From NCBI GenBank assembly GCA_018136815.1, contig CM030935.1, positions 1,484,204-1,548,203 on the forward strand: a stretch of 64,000 nt of DNA, in the 5' to 3' direction. Position numbers and translations under genes: made by a program. The notes under the pieces are model-generated. The model searched no databases. It was given only the letters and a program-made list of their open reading frames with translations, and was not told the origin of the DNA. The DNA is from Isochrysis galbana. Taxonomy: Eukaryota; Haptophyta; Isochrysidales; Isochrysidaceae. This document shows, piece by piece, positions 30,691-41,560 of this stretch. How positions within the stretch are numbered: the stretch's first letter is position 1; each line of letters opens with the position of its first letter.

Positions 30691-33420
30691 TTAAGAGAAG
30701 GCGACATAATACTGCTCTACAAGAAAGGCGACGCGCGGGATCCGCGTAACTATAGGCCTATCACGCTGCTACAAAGCGACTACAAAATACTAGCCAAAAT
30801 CCTAACAAACAGACTTAGCAAAGTGATAGGGAAAATAATATCAGAGAACCAGCTAGGTTTCGTGCCTAGAAGACTCATCAGCGAAGCCACGCACCTCCTA
30901 CAACTCACAAGGGCCTACCTGGACGAGACCGGAGACCCGGGACTGCTACTAGCCCTAGACTGGGAAAAAGCTTTCGACAGAGTGAGCTGGGAGTTTTATC
31001 ATTTGGCTCTCAAACTACTTAACTTCGGGCCAAACTTTCAGACGCTGGCGAAGGCGCTTACGAGTGAGGACGCTCGGCCGGTACGCACGATTAAAACCAA
31101 CGGCGGGAGGAGCTACCCCTTCACCGTGGGGAGCGGCATGCCGCAAGGCTGCCCGCTGTCCCCGCTCACGTTCCTCCTGACAACGGAGGCACTCACCCGG
31201 GCCATCAACGGGGACGAAGACATAATCGGCGTAAACCTGAACGGCTACAGCCTAAAAATAAGCCAATTTGCCGATGACACGGCGCTAATAGCAAGAGACT
31301 ACAAAAGCCTCCAAACATCCCTGAAATGGGTAGAGCTACACGAAAGAGCGACGGGCGGCAAGACCAATGCAAGCAAATTTCAAGGCCTAAGAATGGGATC
31401 CCAAAGACTGCGAAAACCGCCGTGGGACATGCGAAAGTATAACTGGATAAACAACGAGGAGTATCTAACCGTCTTAGGCGTCCCCTTAGGCGCGCCAGAG
31501 GCCCTTAAACCATTTTGGTCAAGACTAGCAGATAAGATCGACGGTAAAGTCGCCAAACTAACACAGGCCACCAACTACATGACGATCTTCGGACGAACGG
31601 CAGTGGCAAACTTCATAATATACGGGATGCCTAGATACTGGTTGCAAACATTGGCTGCCCCCAAGTGGTTCCACTCACGGATTCAAAAGGCGGTAGATGT
31701 CGTCCTCTGGAATAGTCCATACACAAATAAACAAAGTAAATGGCTAAAACACCCATGCTACGTCACATCGCACGAAAAAAGCGCGACTAGGACGCTGGGG
31801 CTAGGGCTCCTGGACTGGTCGGCTCACGTGAAAGCATTGCAAGCCAAATGGATCTTAAACTACCTAAATGCGAGGAAGGCACTATGGAAACATGGACTCG
31901 ATGCCTGGTTCTGTAGGACCGGTCTGGGAAGAGGCGCTGTCCTCTCAGCGGTCCCTACAAAAATGTTGACGGGCAGCATCAGAGGAAACCCGGCGCTTCC
32001 AACCTTCTGGAAAGAGGCCCTTGTGAACTTCAGAGAACTTGACATACAACCCTCTTTTCTTACGCGAGAAGGAGCGCTCTCACAGCCAATATGGCACAAC
32101 CTGCATATCCCCCCCCCTGCGATACGGGCCCCGTGGGCACGCCTATGGGAATCACTACACACAAACGTAGTTCACAACGTTTTCAAAGACGGCGCCTTTA
32201 CGACACCATACAGCAAGGCGGAGTGCTCGGCGTATATTGAGCACCTACCCGACACCTTCGCGCACGAAGGCCGCGTAGTACATAAAAAGGAATTTCTTGA
32301 CTCGTGGGATGAAGTCGTAAGCTACGCGACACGGCTGTTGGAGCGAGCGAAAGAGCGCCCCCCCCCCAAAAACACTAAAGGAGAAGAGCCGCACGTAGAT
32401 AGCACCCAGACGCAAGAACCAAGGGACACGACACTGCCCAGTGAAATTAAAGTCTCGGAAGACGAAAAATTTATCAGTAAATTTAACAACATCTGGATAC
32501 ACACCGACACCGACTACCTAGGAGAGGTAGCCGGCACCGGGGAAGTAGTGGAAGCCGAGGAAACCCAATATTACCACCCACCAGCAAAATGGGAAGGCGG
32601 GTATAAAGGCCCGAGATTCATGGAATACCCGCTGGCGGACGAATATGCCATACGCAAAGGAAGGGTCGCTCTTGACGCAATCACCGTCTCCGACATCGCC
32701 AAAGAAGTGATTAAAACAAACCGAAAACACGCCCCGCAAGCGGCGAAGACCGCGTGGGAGAATAGACTGAACATCACGAAAGACGAATGGAAACATATAG
32801 CTCGACTCTACACAATGCCGCTACTAAAGCACACGGATAAACATCTACACTTCAAACATATTACCCACCGAAGGATCGGCACTAGAAACAGATTCCCGGA
32901 TAGCCTGACAAACAAATGCAGACTATGCCACGTCCACCAAGAAAGATCGTGTCATCTAGCATGGTGCCCTGCGATTAAAACAATATTCGAAACTATAGAC
33001 GCTCTTGCAAGGCATACGCCTCCTCCCAAAAGATCGCGTGTACAGATAGCGAAGGACAGACTCTTTGCATACCCCGGTACGACCACCCCCGACAGCCTTA
33101 AAGCGCTCTATATAATTGCATGGAAATACATTATAAAAGACTTCTATAGAGTAGACTACGAGGCATACAGTTTCCATTACATACCAGTCCTTGAATCCAC
33201 GCTAACGAGGTTTGCCACCCTGGTACGAGGCAATACCGTGTCGGACCCCCGAAACTCCATGCGAACATATAAGGCCGCTCAGGGGAGAAAACCTAAGATC
33301 AAAAAAACGACGGAACTCAGCACCCCCATGTTTATCGAAGACAAGAAAGGCAGGCTACAACTCAGTAAGGAATTCGGCCTCGTAGCGAAAGCTCTCGGAT
33401 TAGACGAGAGACTCGCATAA
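30691..33420 (+). CDS. LINE protein, C-terminal part: reverse transcriptase and zinc-finger tail
   Basis: Continues the LINE frame after copy A2; the duplicated target means the first residues repeat the codons before the insertion. RT motifs: NYRPITLLQSDYK, LALDWEKAFDRV, SGMPQGCPLSPL and the catalytic FADDTALI (near 31270). After the thumb-like region (LGLLDW, WILNYLNAR) a long spacer leads to a C-terminal CRLCHVHQERSCHLAWCP motif (~32920-32970), a zf-RVT-type zinc finger. The frame ends TAA at 33418. Apart from A2 there is no stop or shift, so the element was recently active. Confidence 0.92.
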   Translation, partial: LREGDIILLYKKGDARDPRNYRPITLLQSDYKILAKILTNRLSKVIGKIISENQLGFVPRRLISEATHLLQLTRAYLDETGDPGLLLALDWEKAFDRVSWEFYHLALKLLNFGPNFQTLAKALTSEDARPVRTIKTNGGRSYPFTVGSGMPQGCPLSPLTFLLTTEALTRAINGDEDIIGVNLNGYSLKISQFADDTALIARDYKSLQTSLKWVELHERATGGKTNASKFQGLRMGSQRLRKPPWDMRKYNWINNEEYLTVLGVPLGAPEALKPFWSRLADKIDGKVAKLTQATNYMTIFGRTAVANFIIYGMPRYWLQTLAAPKWFHSRIQKAVDVVLWNSPYTNKQSKWLKHPCYVTSHEKSATRTLGLGLLDWSAHVKALQAKWILNYLNARKALWKHGLDAWFCRTGLGRGAVLSAVPTKMLTGSIRGNPALPTFWKEALVNFRELDIQPSFLTREGALSQPIWHNLHIPPPAIRAPWARLWESLHTNVVHNVFKDGAFTTPYSKAECSAYIEHLPDTFAHEGRVVHKKEFLDSWDEVVSYATRLLERAKERPPPKNTKGEEPHVDSTQTQEPRDTTLPSEIKVSEDEKFISKFNNIWIHTDTDYLGEVAGTGEVVEAEETQYYHPPAKWEGGYKGPRFMEYPLADEYAIRKGRVALDAITVSDIAKEVIKTNRKHAPQAAKTAWENRLNITKDEWKHIARLYTMPLLKHTDKHLHFKHITHRRIGTRNRFPDSLTNKCRLCHVHQERSCHLAWCPAIKTIFETIDALARHTPPPKRSRVQIAKDRLFAYPGTTTPDSLKALYIIAWKYIIKDFYRVDYEAYSFHYIPVLESTLTRFATLVRGNTVSDPRNSMRTYKAAQGRKPKIKKTTELSTPMFIEDKKGRLQLSKEFGLVAKALGLDERLA

Positions 33421-33774
33421 CGCGACGCGTCACCACGCTCTGACAGATAATTCGGATGGGCGGTTAGCCACAACTCGAAAGCACTGAGTGATCGCCCGCG
33501 CGCATTCGTATAACGACACCCTGCAACACATTCTGTATAGACAGGTCACTCAACGGAACAGGAGGAAGGAGAGAACTTGCTGTTGGGGATAGGTGCACCC
33601 CGCTTGGCTCGAACCCCCCGCACGACCCGGGCCCCTAAGTAGAGCACGAGGGGAGTTGCCGCAAGGCAGGGAGTGGGGGAGTGGGAAGAGAAAGGGCGTG
33701 GCTTCGAGAGCGTCTTCCAGTGCCACGAGTGAGGCGAGAATATTAAAATGTTTTTTTTTTGATGGAAATCTCCC

Positions 33775-34619
33775 GGGCATCTCGGCGAGAGTACAGTGGG
33801 AGATCTGGTACCAAAAAGTGACAATAAGGGCTCGCTCCAGCGGCTATCTCCCCGGGTGCCGGGGACTTGCCCGCTGCAGCGGCCGCGGAGGCCCCCCGCG
33901 CGCCGCTCCCCTCCCCCCCCCCTTCCCCCACTCCTTGCCTCTCTGGCAGCCCAGCTTGCCACAAAGGTGTGCTCGCGCGGCCAACACCAAGGGTAAGTCG
34001 TCCCCACGCTGCCTGCCGCGATGTGCCCCTTCACGCTCGCCGCGCTCGCCTCCAGGTCGTTCTCGCACCCCCCCCCCCCCCAGCGCGCAGACGAGCGCCA
34101 GAAGCCAGGTGCGAGCAGCGCGCGCGCAGCGAGCCCCCCGCCCGGCCTTGGCATGGGTGTGCCATATCCAGCACCTGACCCTGCCCCAGCCCACACCCGC
34201 CTCGCAGCAAGCTTCCCTGGCTCAAAAAATCAGAGTTGGCGTCTCTCTCGGCAGGCGCGGCCGGTCAGCAGATCGGCTACAGGGCTCGAAGTGGTCGAAT
34301 TGGGGGGGCAGTGCGCGTGTGTATTCGTGAAATATGTGTATGGACTGTCTGTGCGCCGCGTGGCGACGCGCAGGCAGTCCATATGTGCGCGTCTGGAGCC
34401 TGATTTCTAGTGTCTATGGCATGTTTGAAAGGGCGCTGGGGGCAGCATTCGTAACCTAATTTAATGATATGTTTACAATGTTTATGAAAAAAAATCTAGC
34501 TTTCGTAGAGTTGTCACGTCAATGTCGGTGAACGACAGAGAACTGATGTTTCCCGGTCGCCGCATTACAGTTGTTTCGCCAGGCCCTCACCCTCTCTAAT
34601 CCTTCCCCGAGAGAATTCT
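33775..34619. other. LINE insertion flank; no gene resolved
   Basis: GC-rich, with C runs near 33915 and 34070. Frames are open on both strands through 33850-34330, but none shows a recognisable domain or consistent splice pattern. A good donor (GGGTAAGTCG) at ~33990 hints at a host exon disrupted by the LINE. Confidence 0.35.
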
Positions 34620-34965
34620 TGTCGTATTCCATACGAGGACAGACTTTTACTTTAGCCGGCGAGCTATTTTAACTCTCAAGGTCTCGTTGATGGGTATATC
34701 GTCTCTTCTCCTACTTTCGCTTGATGACATCAAACGTTCCACGATTGTCGTCCGTCTTCTGTTATACCTCGGTCGCAGCTCCCCCAGCGAGGTCTGCCCT
34801 CGTTGTGCCGTCCCCTCTGTCGCATGTCCGTGCGCTGCTAAGTTGCCTTGGTGCCGACGCTCGGTCGTCCGTCCAAGTGTGGTTAGTTTTCGCCCCGTTT
34901 GGTTTAGTTTGTCTGTCTCTGTTGGTCGGGAACTTTTTGAGTCCCCGCGTTGTAGCCCCTACCTC
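34620..34965 (+). repeat. Dispersed repeat G, copy 2
   Basis: Matches 8987-9310. Its right part is cut by repeat E, which begins at 34966 inside the sequence TACCTCC. Confidence 0.6.
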
Positions 34966-35141
34966 CATGGGCCGGACAAGGCGGGGGAGTCACTCACCGA
35001 CGCCATGGATTTTCGTGGGGTAGAGGGGGTTCGCGGGGGGGGGGGGGGTCTGGGGGGGCAGGTAAGGGGGGTCCCTGGGGGAATCCTTGGACACCCAGGA
35101 AGGATGGAAAATAGTGGTTAAAAAGCGTGAGTGACCGGCCT
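34966..35141 (+). repeat. Dispersed repeat E, copy 1
   Basis: CATGGGCCGGACAAGGCGGG through a G tract to GTGGTTAAAAAGCGTGAG and GACCGGCCTA; closely matches 58521-58703. The outer GGGCCGG and CCGGCC are roughly inverted, so it could be a small TIR element; no target duplication was verified. Confidence 0.65.
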
Positions 35142-35559
35142 AATATCATCTCGTGCTGGTGACGTCCGTCGGTAGGGACAAGCCAGAGTTTCGTTTGAGA
35201 TCTGCCCAAATTTCGTTCGATATTTCGCCAATATTTCGCGTTTCCCCACCCAAATTTCGACAATATTTCGCGGTCAACATGTGGAGTTGCGCTCACGTGT
35301 ACACGTGTACTCGTGTACTTGTTACGGATGCCCATCCGCTCTCTCCTACGTTTACTTTCTGAGTCCTGTGAGATCCTCCCCCCTTCCTCTCTCTCTCTCT
35401 TCACGTGAGGAGAGGCGACGGGCCTCCTCTCTTCTTTCCTTTTTCTTCCTCTCTTTCTCTCCTGCTCACCCCCCTTTCTTCGCGTATCCCGTTACGTTAG
35501 TTATCTACGTGTTACCGTGAATGTGCGTGTGATAGTGGTGTGGGAGACTTGTAAGAGGA
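35142..35559. other. No gene seen
   Basis: Contains TTTCG-rich tandem-like sequence (35180-35275) and a pyrimidine-rich tract (35370-35480). No coding signal or RNA gene recognised. Confidence 0.4.
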
Positions 35560-35931
35560 ATTTTATCCGGTTCTGTTCCGAAGAGAGCGCGAGCGATGGC
35601 GTCGCTCTCCTTCCTCTCGGCCGCCCTGGTCACCATGATGGTGCCAGGGCGATATGGAGCTGCTGCACGGGAAGGGATGAGTCCTACTGGGCCCATCCCA
35701 GTGGACCGCGCCCGCTCGCCGCGTCTGCGCCTCCTCGCCGAGCCACTGCAGCCGGAAACCCACCCCTCCTCGCTCAGCCGCATGGCTGCAGCGATGGAGC
35801 AAGGTGTGGGGGGCCCATGTGGAGAGGCCTATGGCCTTCCACATGGCCCCACTGGGTCGCACTCCCACCTGGGTCTGCCCCCTTCGACGGCCTCGCGGGA
35901 GGTAACACATAACACATGTAAACTTAGTTGT
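35560..35931 (-). repeat. Short hairpin-bearing non-autonomous element
   Basis: It ends at 35931 with a degenerate hairpin (ACATGTAAACTTAGTTG), as in families A and B. The minus-strand body resembles the Gly/Pro-rich 5' coding region of the LINEs in composition. Its other end is uncertain. Confidence 0.5.
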
Positions 35932-35943
35932 TGGTCTTCAAAA

Positions 35944-36000
35944 TTAAAAAAAACTTCTTAATTCTTAATATTCTCACCTCGCACGTGGCCCTAAGTAGAT
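35944..36000 (-). repeat. LINE subfamily 1 3' end fragment
   Basis: On the minus strand it reads GTGAGAATATTAAGAATTAAG then a T run, matching the 3' tip of the LINE at 33725-33760. Probably a short 5'-truncated insertion. Confidence 0.55.
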
Positions 36001-36545
36001 ATATCGCAGCCACGCCCGCTTCATGATTCACTCCCTCCTTCTTGAAGCCAGCCTTCGTCACATGTGGTTGTATCCCACATGCAATTACCATCTAAGGCAT
36101 TTCTCGCCGCGTTCTCAAGTAAGGGTCAAAGCTCCACGCACAGCATACCGAATCCACAAAAAATTCCCCCTCCTGAACGTCGCGTGGACGCGCACGAGCA
36201 CCAAGCAAGCCGCAACTAAAGAAGACGCGTCTGATTGCCCTCAGGCCAAACAACAGCACAAATGGACACGTCGGATACAAGGCTAGCACGCACGGCACGT
36301 TGCTTGCTCGTCTCAGCTTCCCCGCATGCTGGCCTTCTATCTCCTGATCGAATGTTGCGATGTCGCAAGCGATCTGAGGCAATGCTCCAATCACGCGCTG
36401 CTGATTCCGAAGCACTCGACGAAGGCACTGGACTCGGCCTGTTGCCAAGAGACGCTACGGCCACCGTTGACAGTGTTGCTGACACCTATGGCCTCGACAT
36501 TCAGCAAGCATCGCTCGCGCTCAGCGCAAGTTGATGGTACCCTGC
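36001..36545. other. 3' flank of V-ATPase B; one unassigned frame
   Basis: A plus-strand frame at 36235-36534 (99 codons) ends 12 bases from the V-ATPase stop on the opposite strand. It has no recognisable domain, and I could not decide whether it is the last exon of a convergent gene. Confidence 0.3.
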
Positions 36546-38341
36546 TCAGCTAGAGCGCGCATAGTACACCTTGAGCGTCTTCTCCGGGATACGCTTGAGC
36601 ATCTCCTTGGGGAACGTGCGCAGCAGACCCCACGCAATCTCAAGCGTCTCGAAAATGGTGCGGTTCTCGTAGGCCCCCTGGTTGACGAACTTGCCCTCGA
36701 ACTTCTCGAGGAACTCAAGGTAGAGGTGATCCTCAGCCGAAAGCGCCTCCTCACCGACGACGGCCTTCATGGCCTGTACATCCTTGCCAATGGCATAATT
36801 AGCGTAGAGCTGGTTTGAGACGTCGCCGTGATCCTTGCGAGTCATGCCCTCGCCAATCGCGGACTTCATAAGCCGAGAGAGCGAAGGAAGCACGTTGATC
36901 GGAGGGTAGATCTGCCTGTTTTGGAGGGCGCGATCGACGTAAATCTGGCCCTCCGTAATATAGCCGGTAAGATCGGGAATCGGGTGGGTGATATCATCGT
37001 TGGGCATGGTCAGGATGGGGAACTGGGTGATCGAGCCGCTGCGACCCTCAACACGACCAGCACGCTCATAGATGGTAGAAAGATCGGTATACATGTAGCC
37101 AGGGTAGCCACGACGACCGGGCACTTCCTCGCGAGCAGCGGAGACCTCACGAAGAGCATCGGCATAGGACGACATGTCGGTAGCAATCACGAGGACATGC
37201 TTGTCCTTATCATAGGCGAGGTACTGCGAGGGTGGGGGGAGAGGGGGTTGGTTGCGCTGCAATGTGGGGAAGATGTGTAGATACTTGAGCACGACACACA
37301 TACACCGCATGTGACGTACCTCAGCCGTTGTAAGCGCGATACGCGGGGTGATGATGCGCTCGATGGTCGGGTCGTTGGCCAAGTTGAGGAAGAGGGTGAC
37401 ACGCTCGAGCGCGCCGTTCTCTTCGAAGTCTTGTTTGAAGAAGCGGGCTGTCTCCATGTTCACACCCATGGCAGCGAAGACAATGGCGAAAGACTCCTCG
37501 GAGTCATCGGAGGTGGTGCCCTTGATTGATTGCTTGACGAGACCGGCTTGACGGCAAATCTGCGCCGCAATCTCGTTGTGCGGCAGACCGGCCGCGGAGA
37601 AGAGAGGGATCTTTTGGCCACGGGCAACTGAGTTCATGCAATCAATGGTCGAAATGCCGGTCTGGATCATCTCCTCAGGGTAAGTTCGCACCTGTCAACG
37701 CAAAGTAGCGGAACATATAGCATGAACACTGTGAGGATGTCGTGGCGTTGCACAACGTTAAACGCGCCCGATTTGCATCTCGCAGCCAAGACTTACTTGT
37801 GGGTTGATCGGCATGCCGTTGATGTCGAGGTACTCCTCAGCGAGAACCGGGGGACCCTTGTCAATGGGCTTGCCGGAGCCGTTAAAGATGCGCCCAAGCA
37901 TGTCTTCCGAGACAGGAGTGGTAAGAATGTCACCAGAAAACTCGATCGACGTGCGCTGATTGTCAATACCGGAGGTGCCCTCGAAAACTTGCACAACAGC
38001 CTTCGAGCCTTGCACCTCGAGCACTTGGCCGGAGCGGTGGGTGCCATCCGCGAGCGTCAGGTGAACTATCTCGGCGAACATCGGGTTGCGCACATTCTGG
38101 TCGTCACGGGCGGGTGCAATGTGAAAACACGGTCGACCAGGAGCGCGTCTTCCTCCAAGGCCCGTCTCCCGCCCTACCCCTCTGCAAGCACATACCCCCC
38201 CCCCCAGCTTGGCCACAGCCTTCAGCGAAGATGTACCTCAAGGATAACGAGCGGGCCATTGACGCCCTGAACGGTGCGGTAGTCGAGGCGGGGCTTCACG
38301 ATGTAATCGCGCGTGGCCGCATCAATCTCGACCTTCGACAT
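36546..38341 (-). CDS. V-type H+-ATPase subunit B
   Basis: Four exons on the minus strand: 38341-38237, 38096-37797, 37691-37320 and 37223-36546. They join in phase to 484 residues, the usual length for subunit B. All introns have GT donors and AG acceptors. Subunit B is the non-catalytic nucleotide-binding subunit of the V1 head, which drives proton pumping into vacuoles and other endomembranes. Landmarks: [16 protein letters not shown] in exon 1; [13 protein letters not shown] and [16 protein letters not shown] in exon 2; [11 protein letters not shown] and [20 protein letters not shown] in exon 3; [20 protein letters not shown] and [20 protein letters not shown] in exon 4. The protein lacks a canonical P-loop, as expected for subunit B. 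The start MSKVEID lies directly downstream of the long G tract. Identity is certain. Confidence 0.97.
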
Positions 38342-38606
38342 CTTGCCTCCTGAGGCGCAGGGCCCAAGTAGCAGGCGTGCTCTAAGGGGGGGGGAACAAA
38401 CAGCAGGGCACGCAGCACAAGACAGGGGCGGGCCCGCGCACGGCGGACGATGTGGCGCAGTGTCAAGGGCGAATAGCGTCCCCGCTCGCCCCGCCTCGCG
38501 CGCCAGAGGGGTTCCTGCCTCGCTGCGGGGACGTCCTCCCACTTTCCCCCCTGCCCCTGCGCCGACAGTGCGCGGGCATGCCTGCGAGCCCGACTGTCGC
38601 TCTCTT

Positions 38607-38878
38607 GGGGCGAGGGGGGAGGGGGGGGGGGCGGGGGGAGAGAGGGAGGGCCCGGGGGGGGGGGGGTCGGGGGGTTCGAGGAGGGGGGGGGAAGGGGGGG
38701 GGAGGAAGAGGAGGGAGGGGGGGAAGGGGGGGGGGGGGGGGGGCGGGGAGGGAGGGGGGGGGGGTCCTGAAGGAAGGGGAGGCCGACGGGGGGGGGGGCG
38801 GAAGGGGGGGGGGGGGGGGGGGGGGGGTGGGGGGGGGGGGGGGGTGCTGACTGCAAGTGTATGGGTTGGGGGGGGGGG
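38607..38878 (+). repeat. Long poly-G tract between V-ATPase B and the TPR-like gene
   Basis: About 270 bases of almost pure G on the plus strand with scattered A, C and T. It lies upstream of V-ATPase B and at, or inside, the 3' end of the TPR-like gene, where it would encode polyproline on the minus strand. Its exact length may be an assembly estimate. Many G-quadruplexes are possible. Confidence 0.85.
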
Positions 38879-39078
38879 GCAGCTTGGGGGTGCTTGACTG
38901 GGGAAATGCATAATACCGGAAGGGGGAAGCAAGCGGTGGAGGGAGGAAGATAGTGGAAAGGCAGGATAAGAACGAAGCCGGAAGCTTTCTCGTATCCGTA
39001 TGATTGCTGGTCCACCGCCCGATAGCCCAATGATACCTGCACCCGCAGCATCGCAAACCACCGAAATACCCATCTTAC

Positions 39079-40721
39079 CTGTCGCGCTCGAGCTAACCGG
39101 GAGCTGGTGTGTGGAATCGTGCCCAAGACGGCGAGCATAGTCATAACCTTCATCATCCCCATCAAGCACGCCCACATCGGAGGCCCAGCTCTTTTGTTCG
39201 GGAGTCTGTGCGGATAGCTGCCTCCCAATCGGCCCCTGTGCAACGGACTTCGCCGCCGAGACGGCGGCCGCAGCCAGCGCTACCGCAGCAGCCATAGTCC
39301 TCTCCTGGAAGCCATCCGAATGCTTGGTGGGCTTGTGCTCAACAGCGGCCTTGGTGGGTGGTGTGACCAGCACAGCAGGCGCAGGGCTCATCTCAGGTGC
39401 GGGCGAGGCCTCAGGCTCAGAGTAATCGCCGCCGGGTGATATCACATGGGCTGGGGCACCAGGTTTCCCAGCCGCAGAGGTGGATTCCTCAACGGCTCCT
39501 GTTGACATTGCCATCGCCCTTGCCCCCAAAGGCTCAAGCAACTCCGCACTTTGCGCCGCTGCCGGCGCCCTCACGGCCTCCGTCGATGGTGACTCCGAAT
39601 ATGAATCGCGTGGATGCTCCATCTCGACTGAGGGTCCGGCGTCCCCTCCCACCGCCGGGCTGTGAATCACAGTCGGACTATGGCTTAGGCTTTGACGAGG
39701 GATGGGGCTTGATCCACTGTGTGAAGGAGAGGCCATCGCAACTGGTGTCGGACTCCATGCAACCACAGGCTCGCCAGCGGCCTCTTGTGCCGCAGCAAGC
39801 TTGGCCTCGATTTTGGCTCGTACAGCTGGCTTGATTTCGATGTGGTCGACCTCGGCCATGGTGAGTGCAGCAATATACTCTCGGGCAGCTTGTCGTGGTT
39901 GATTGAGTTTTAGTGCCATGTTTGCCGCACTGACTGCCGCCTGACACTCGGGCACTCAAAATGAGCATCGGTGAGATTCATCGAAGCGCTCATGGCTAGT
40001 ATGTGCCACGCGCCTTCATAAATGCTATTTATTCACAAGAGTCCAGCCTGTGAATGAAGCTCACCTCAATCTTTGCAGGCATGATGGCGTTGCATGCTAG
40101 GTAGATGATGCGCGCCGTGGCAAAAGAGCCCTCGTTGTTTGCCTGTGCCGCAAGCACCATGCACTCATCCACTACCGCCTTCATCGGCCCCGACACCCGT
40201 TCCTTCAGCTCTTGAGGAGCCTGGAAGGCAAACTCGAAGCTCGAATTTGGAGAGCCAACCACAGATCCAGCGATAGAGTGTATATCGTTCACCGAGCCAG
40301 AGCTGTCATTGCGTGCAGGAGTGGATGCTACAGCGGGAGCGGCGGTCGATTGCCCCGTCTCCACGTGCAATGCACCTTGCGAAGGCTGCCAGCCTGGGAA
40401 CAGCTCAGTCGCAATGGCCGCGACCTTGGCCTCCTCGAGCTTGCGGATCACGAGCTTGCGCACAGCCTCCGTCAGCTTCTGGTCCTCTGGCGCAACCGCG
40501 TCAAACGTGAGCAGCTTCTCATAGATGGCTTGGGCCTCGTTGGTGCAACCACATTTGAGCTTCATATTGGCCGCCGAGATTAGCCTGTTCACCTTACCGC
40601 CCAACTCGTAAGCAGCATCAAACACTTTCGCGGCTGCAGCGTAGTCTCCCGCCCTGTTGGCCTGGTTGGCAATGGCGGCGAGGCGCTCGGGAAGTGGCTG
40701 GTTGTTGATGTTTCCAAACAT
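39079..40721 (-). CDS. TPR-like protein, function unknown (3' end unresolved)
   Basis: Exon 1 (40721-40065) and exon 2 (39940-39079) join in phase across a GTGAGC...CAG intron. I chose ATG 40721 (MFGNINNQPLPERL); the frame is open further upstream without a convincing start. Helical repeat pairs resemble tetratricopeptide units: ANQANRAGDYAAAAKVFDAA, ANMKLKCGCTNEAQAIYEKL, AQANNEGSFATARIIYLA and, across the splice, ANMALKLNQPRQAAREYIAA. The remainder is Ala/Pro/Ser-rich and disordered. Exon 2 ends at a GTAAGA donor in phase 1. An acceptor near 38897 would carry the protein into the G/C tract as a polyproline tail, but the end cannot be fixed. Such proteins usually mediate protein contacts; no specific role is claimed. 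Confidence 0.7.
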
Positions 40722-41560
40722 GTGCGTGAGTGACGCGCTTTGCGTGCCTCGACCTTGCGCGGTGAAGGAGGGCGAAGGGGTTCCGGGAGCAGCAGGCAAT
40801 GAGCGAGGGGTCCCTCCTTCGCTTGGCAGGCTCGGTGCCGATGACAGAGAGAGCCGGCGAGGCGGAGAAAGAGATGAACGATGAGAGTGAAAGCAGAAGA
40901 GGCGGGGGGGAGACGCGGCCACGCAGATGAGGGGGAGAGGAGGCGGGCGGGCAGCGGGGGGGTTCCGGCAGCAGCAGGGGGAGCTGCTTGCTGCCTCTCG
41001 GAGGGATTCTCTCTACTTTTCTTGTTTCTCTCTCTCCACTCTCTGATTTTCTTTCTCCCTCGCTCACTCCCTCAACTCTCTCCCTCCCTCTCCCCCCCCC
41101 CCGTCTTCTCTTCCTTCCCCCCTCCCCTCTCTCCTCGGTCCCTCTCTCCTCGCAGTCGGCGGGACCTAAGCTCCTGATACAAATTCGGAATCAATATGCA
41201 AAAATTTTTCACGAACTCGAGTGTCTTCACTCTCACTTCGACAGGAGCGAAAACCACTGAGGGCAAGAGAATAGGAAGAGAAGAGACAAGAGATGAGACG
41301 AGCCGAGGGAGCGAGGAAAATCAAGGGGGGAGAGAAGAGCCCATGAGACACCAAAAATAGAAAATATTCACGGACAGAGCGTGGAAGAGCAACATGGCCC
41401 AAAATAAATACTCGTACCTACTTTACTCTTCCTGTTCCTGTTGACTTACTGAGATACTTTAACTATTTATATGTCTTTACATCCCCCATTGAGCCGAGTT
41501 TAGCGCCAAACTATCGGCTGACGAGGAGAAGCGGAGCGGGGACCAGCGCGCGGAGAGGGC
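40722..41560. other. Intergenic region between divergent genes
   Basis: It separates the minus-strand TPR-like gene from the plus-strand hydrolase, so both promoters should lie here. Bases 40990-41160 are C/T-rich low complexity. No further gene seen. Confidence 0.45.

Larger units (their letters stand above)
26606..33760 (+). mobile_element. Full-length non-LTR retrotransposon (LINE, subfamily 1), interrupted by copy A2
   Basis: It is flanked by GATGGAAATCTCCC duplications (26592-26605 and 33761-33774). The 5' end is a hairpin (AACTAACTTTATAGTTGG) directly upstream of the ATG at 26629. The 3' UTR is ~340 bases and ends AGAATATTAAAATG followed by ten T, so the sense strand terminates in T rather than A. 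Without copy A2 the element is ~6.4 kb. It encodes one long protein. Confidence 0.93.

Noticed and set aside
36828..37280. Plus-strand frame of 150 codons opposite V-ATPase B
   Set aside because: It is antisense to strongly conserved V-ATPase coding sequence and spans one of its introns.
38313..39056. Gly-rich and Pro-rich frames across the poly-G tract
   Set aside because: Frames stay open only because of homopolymers; their length depends on uncertain G counts.
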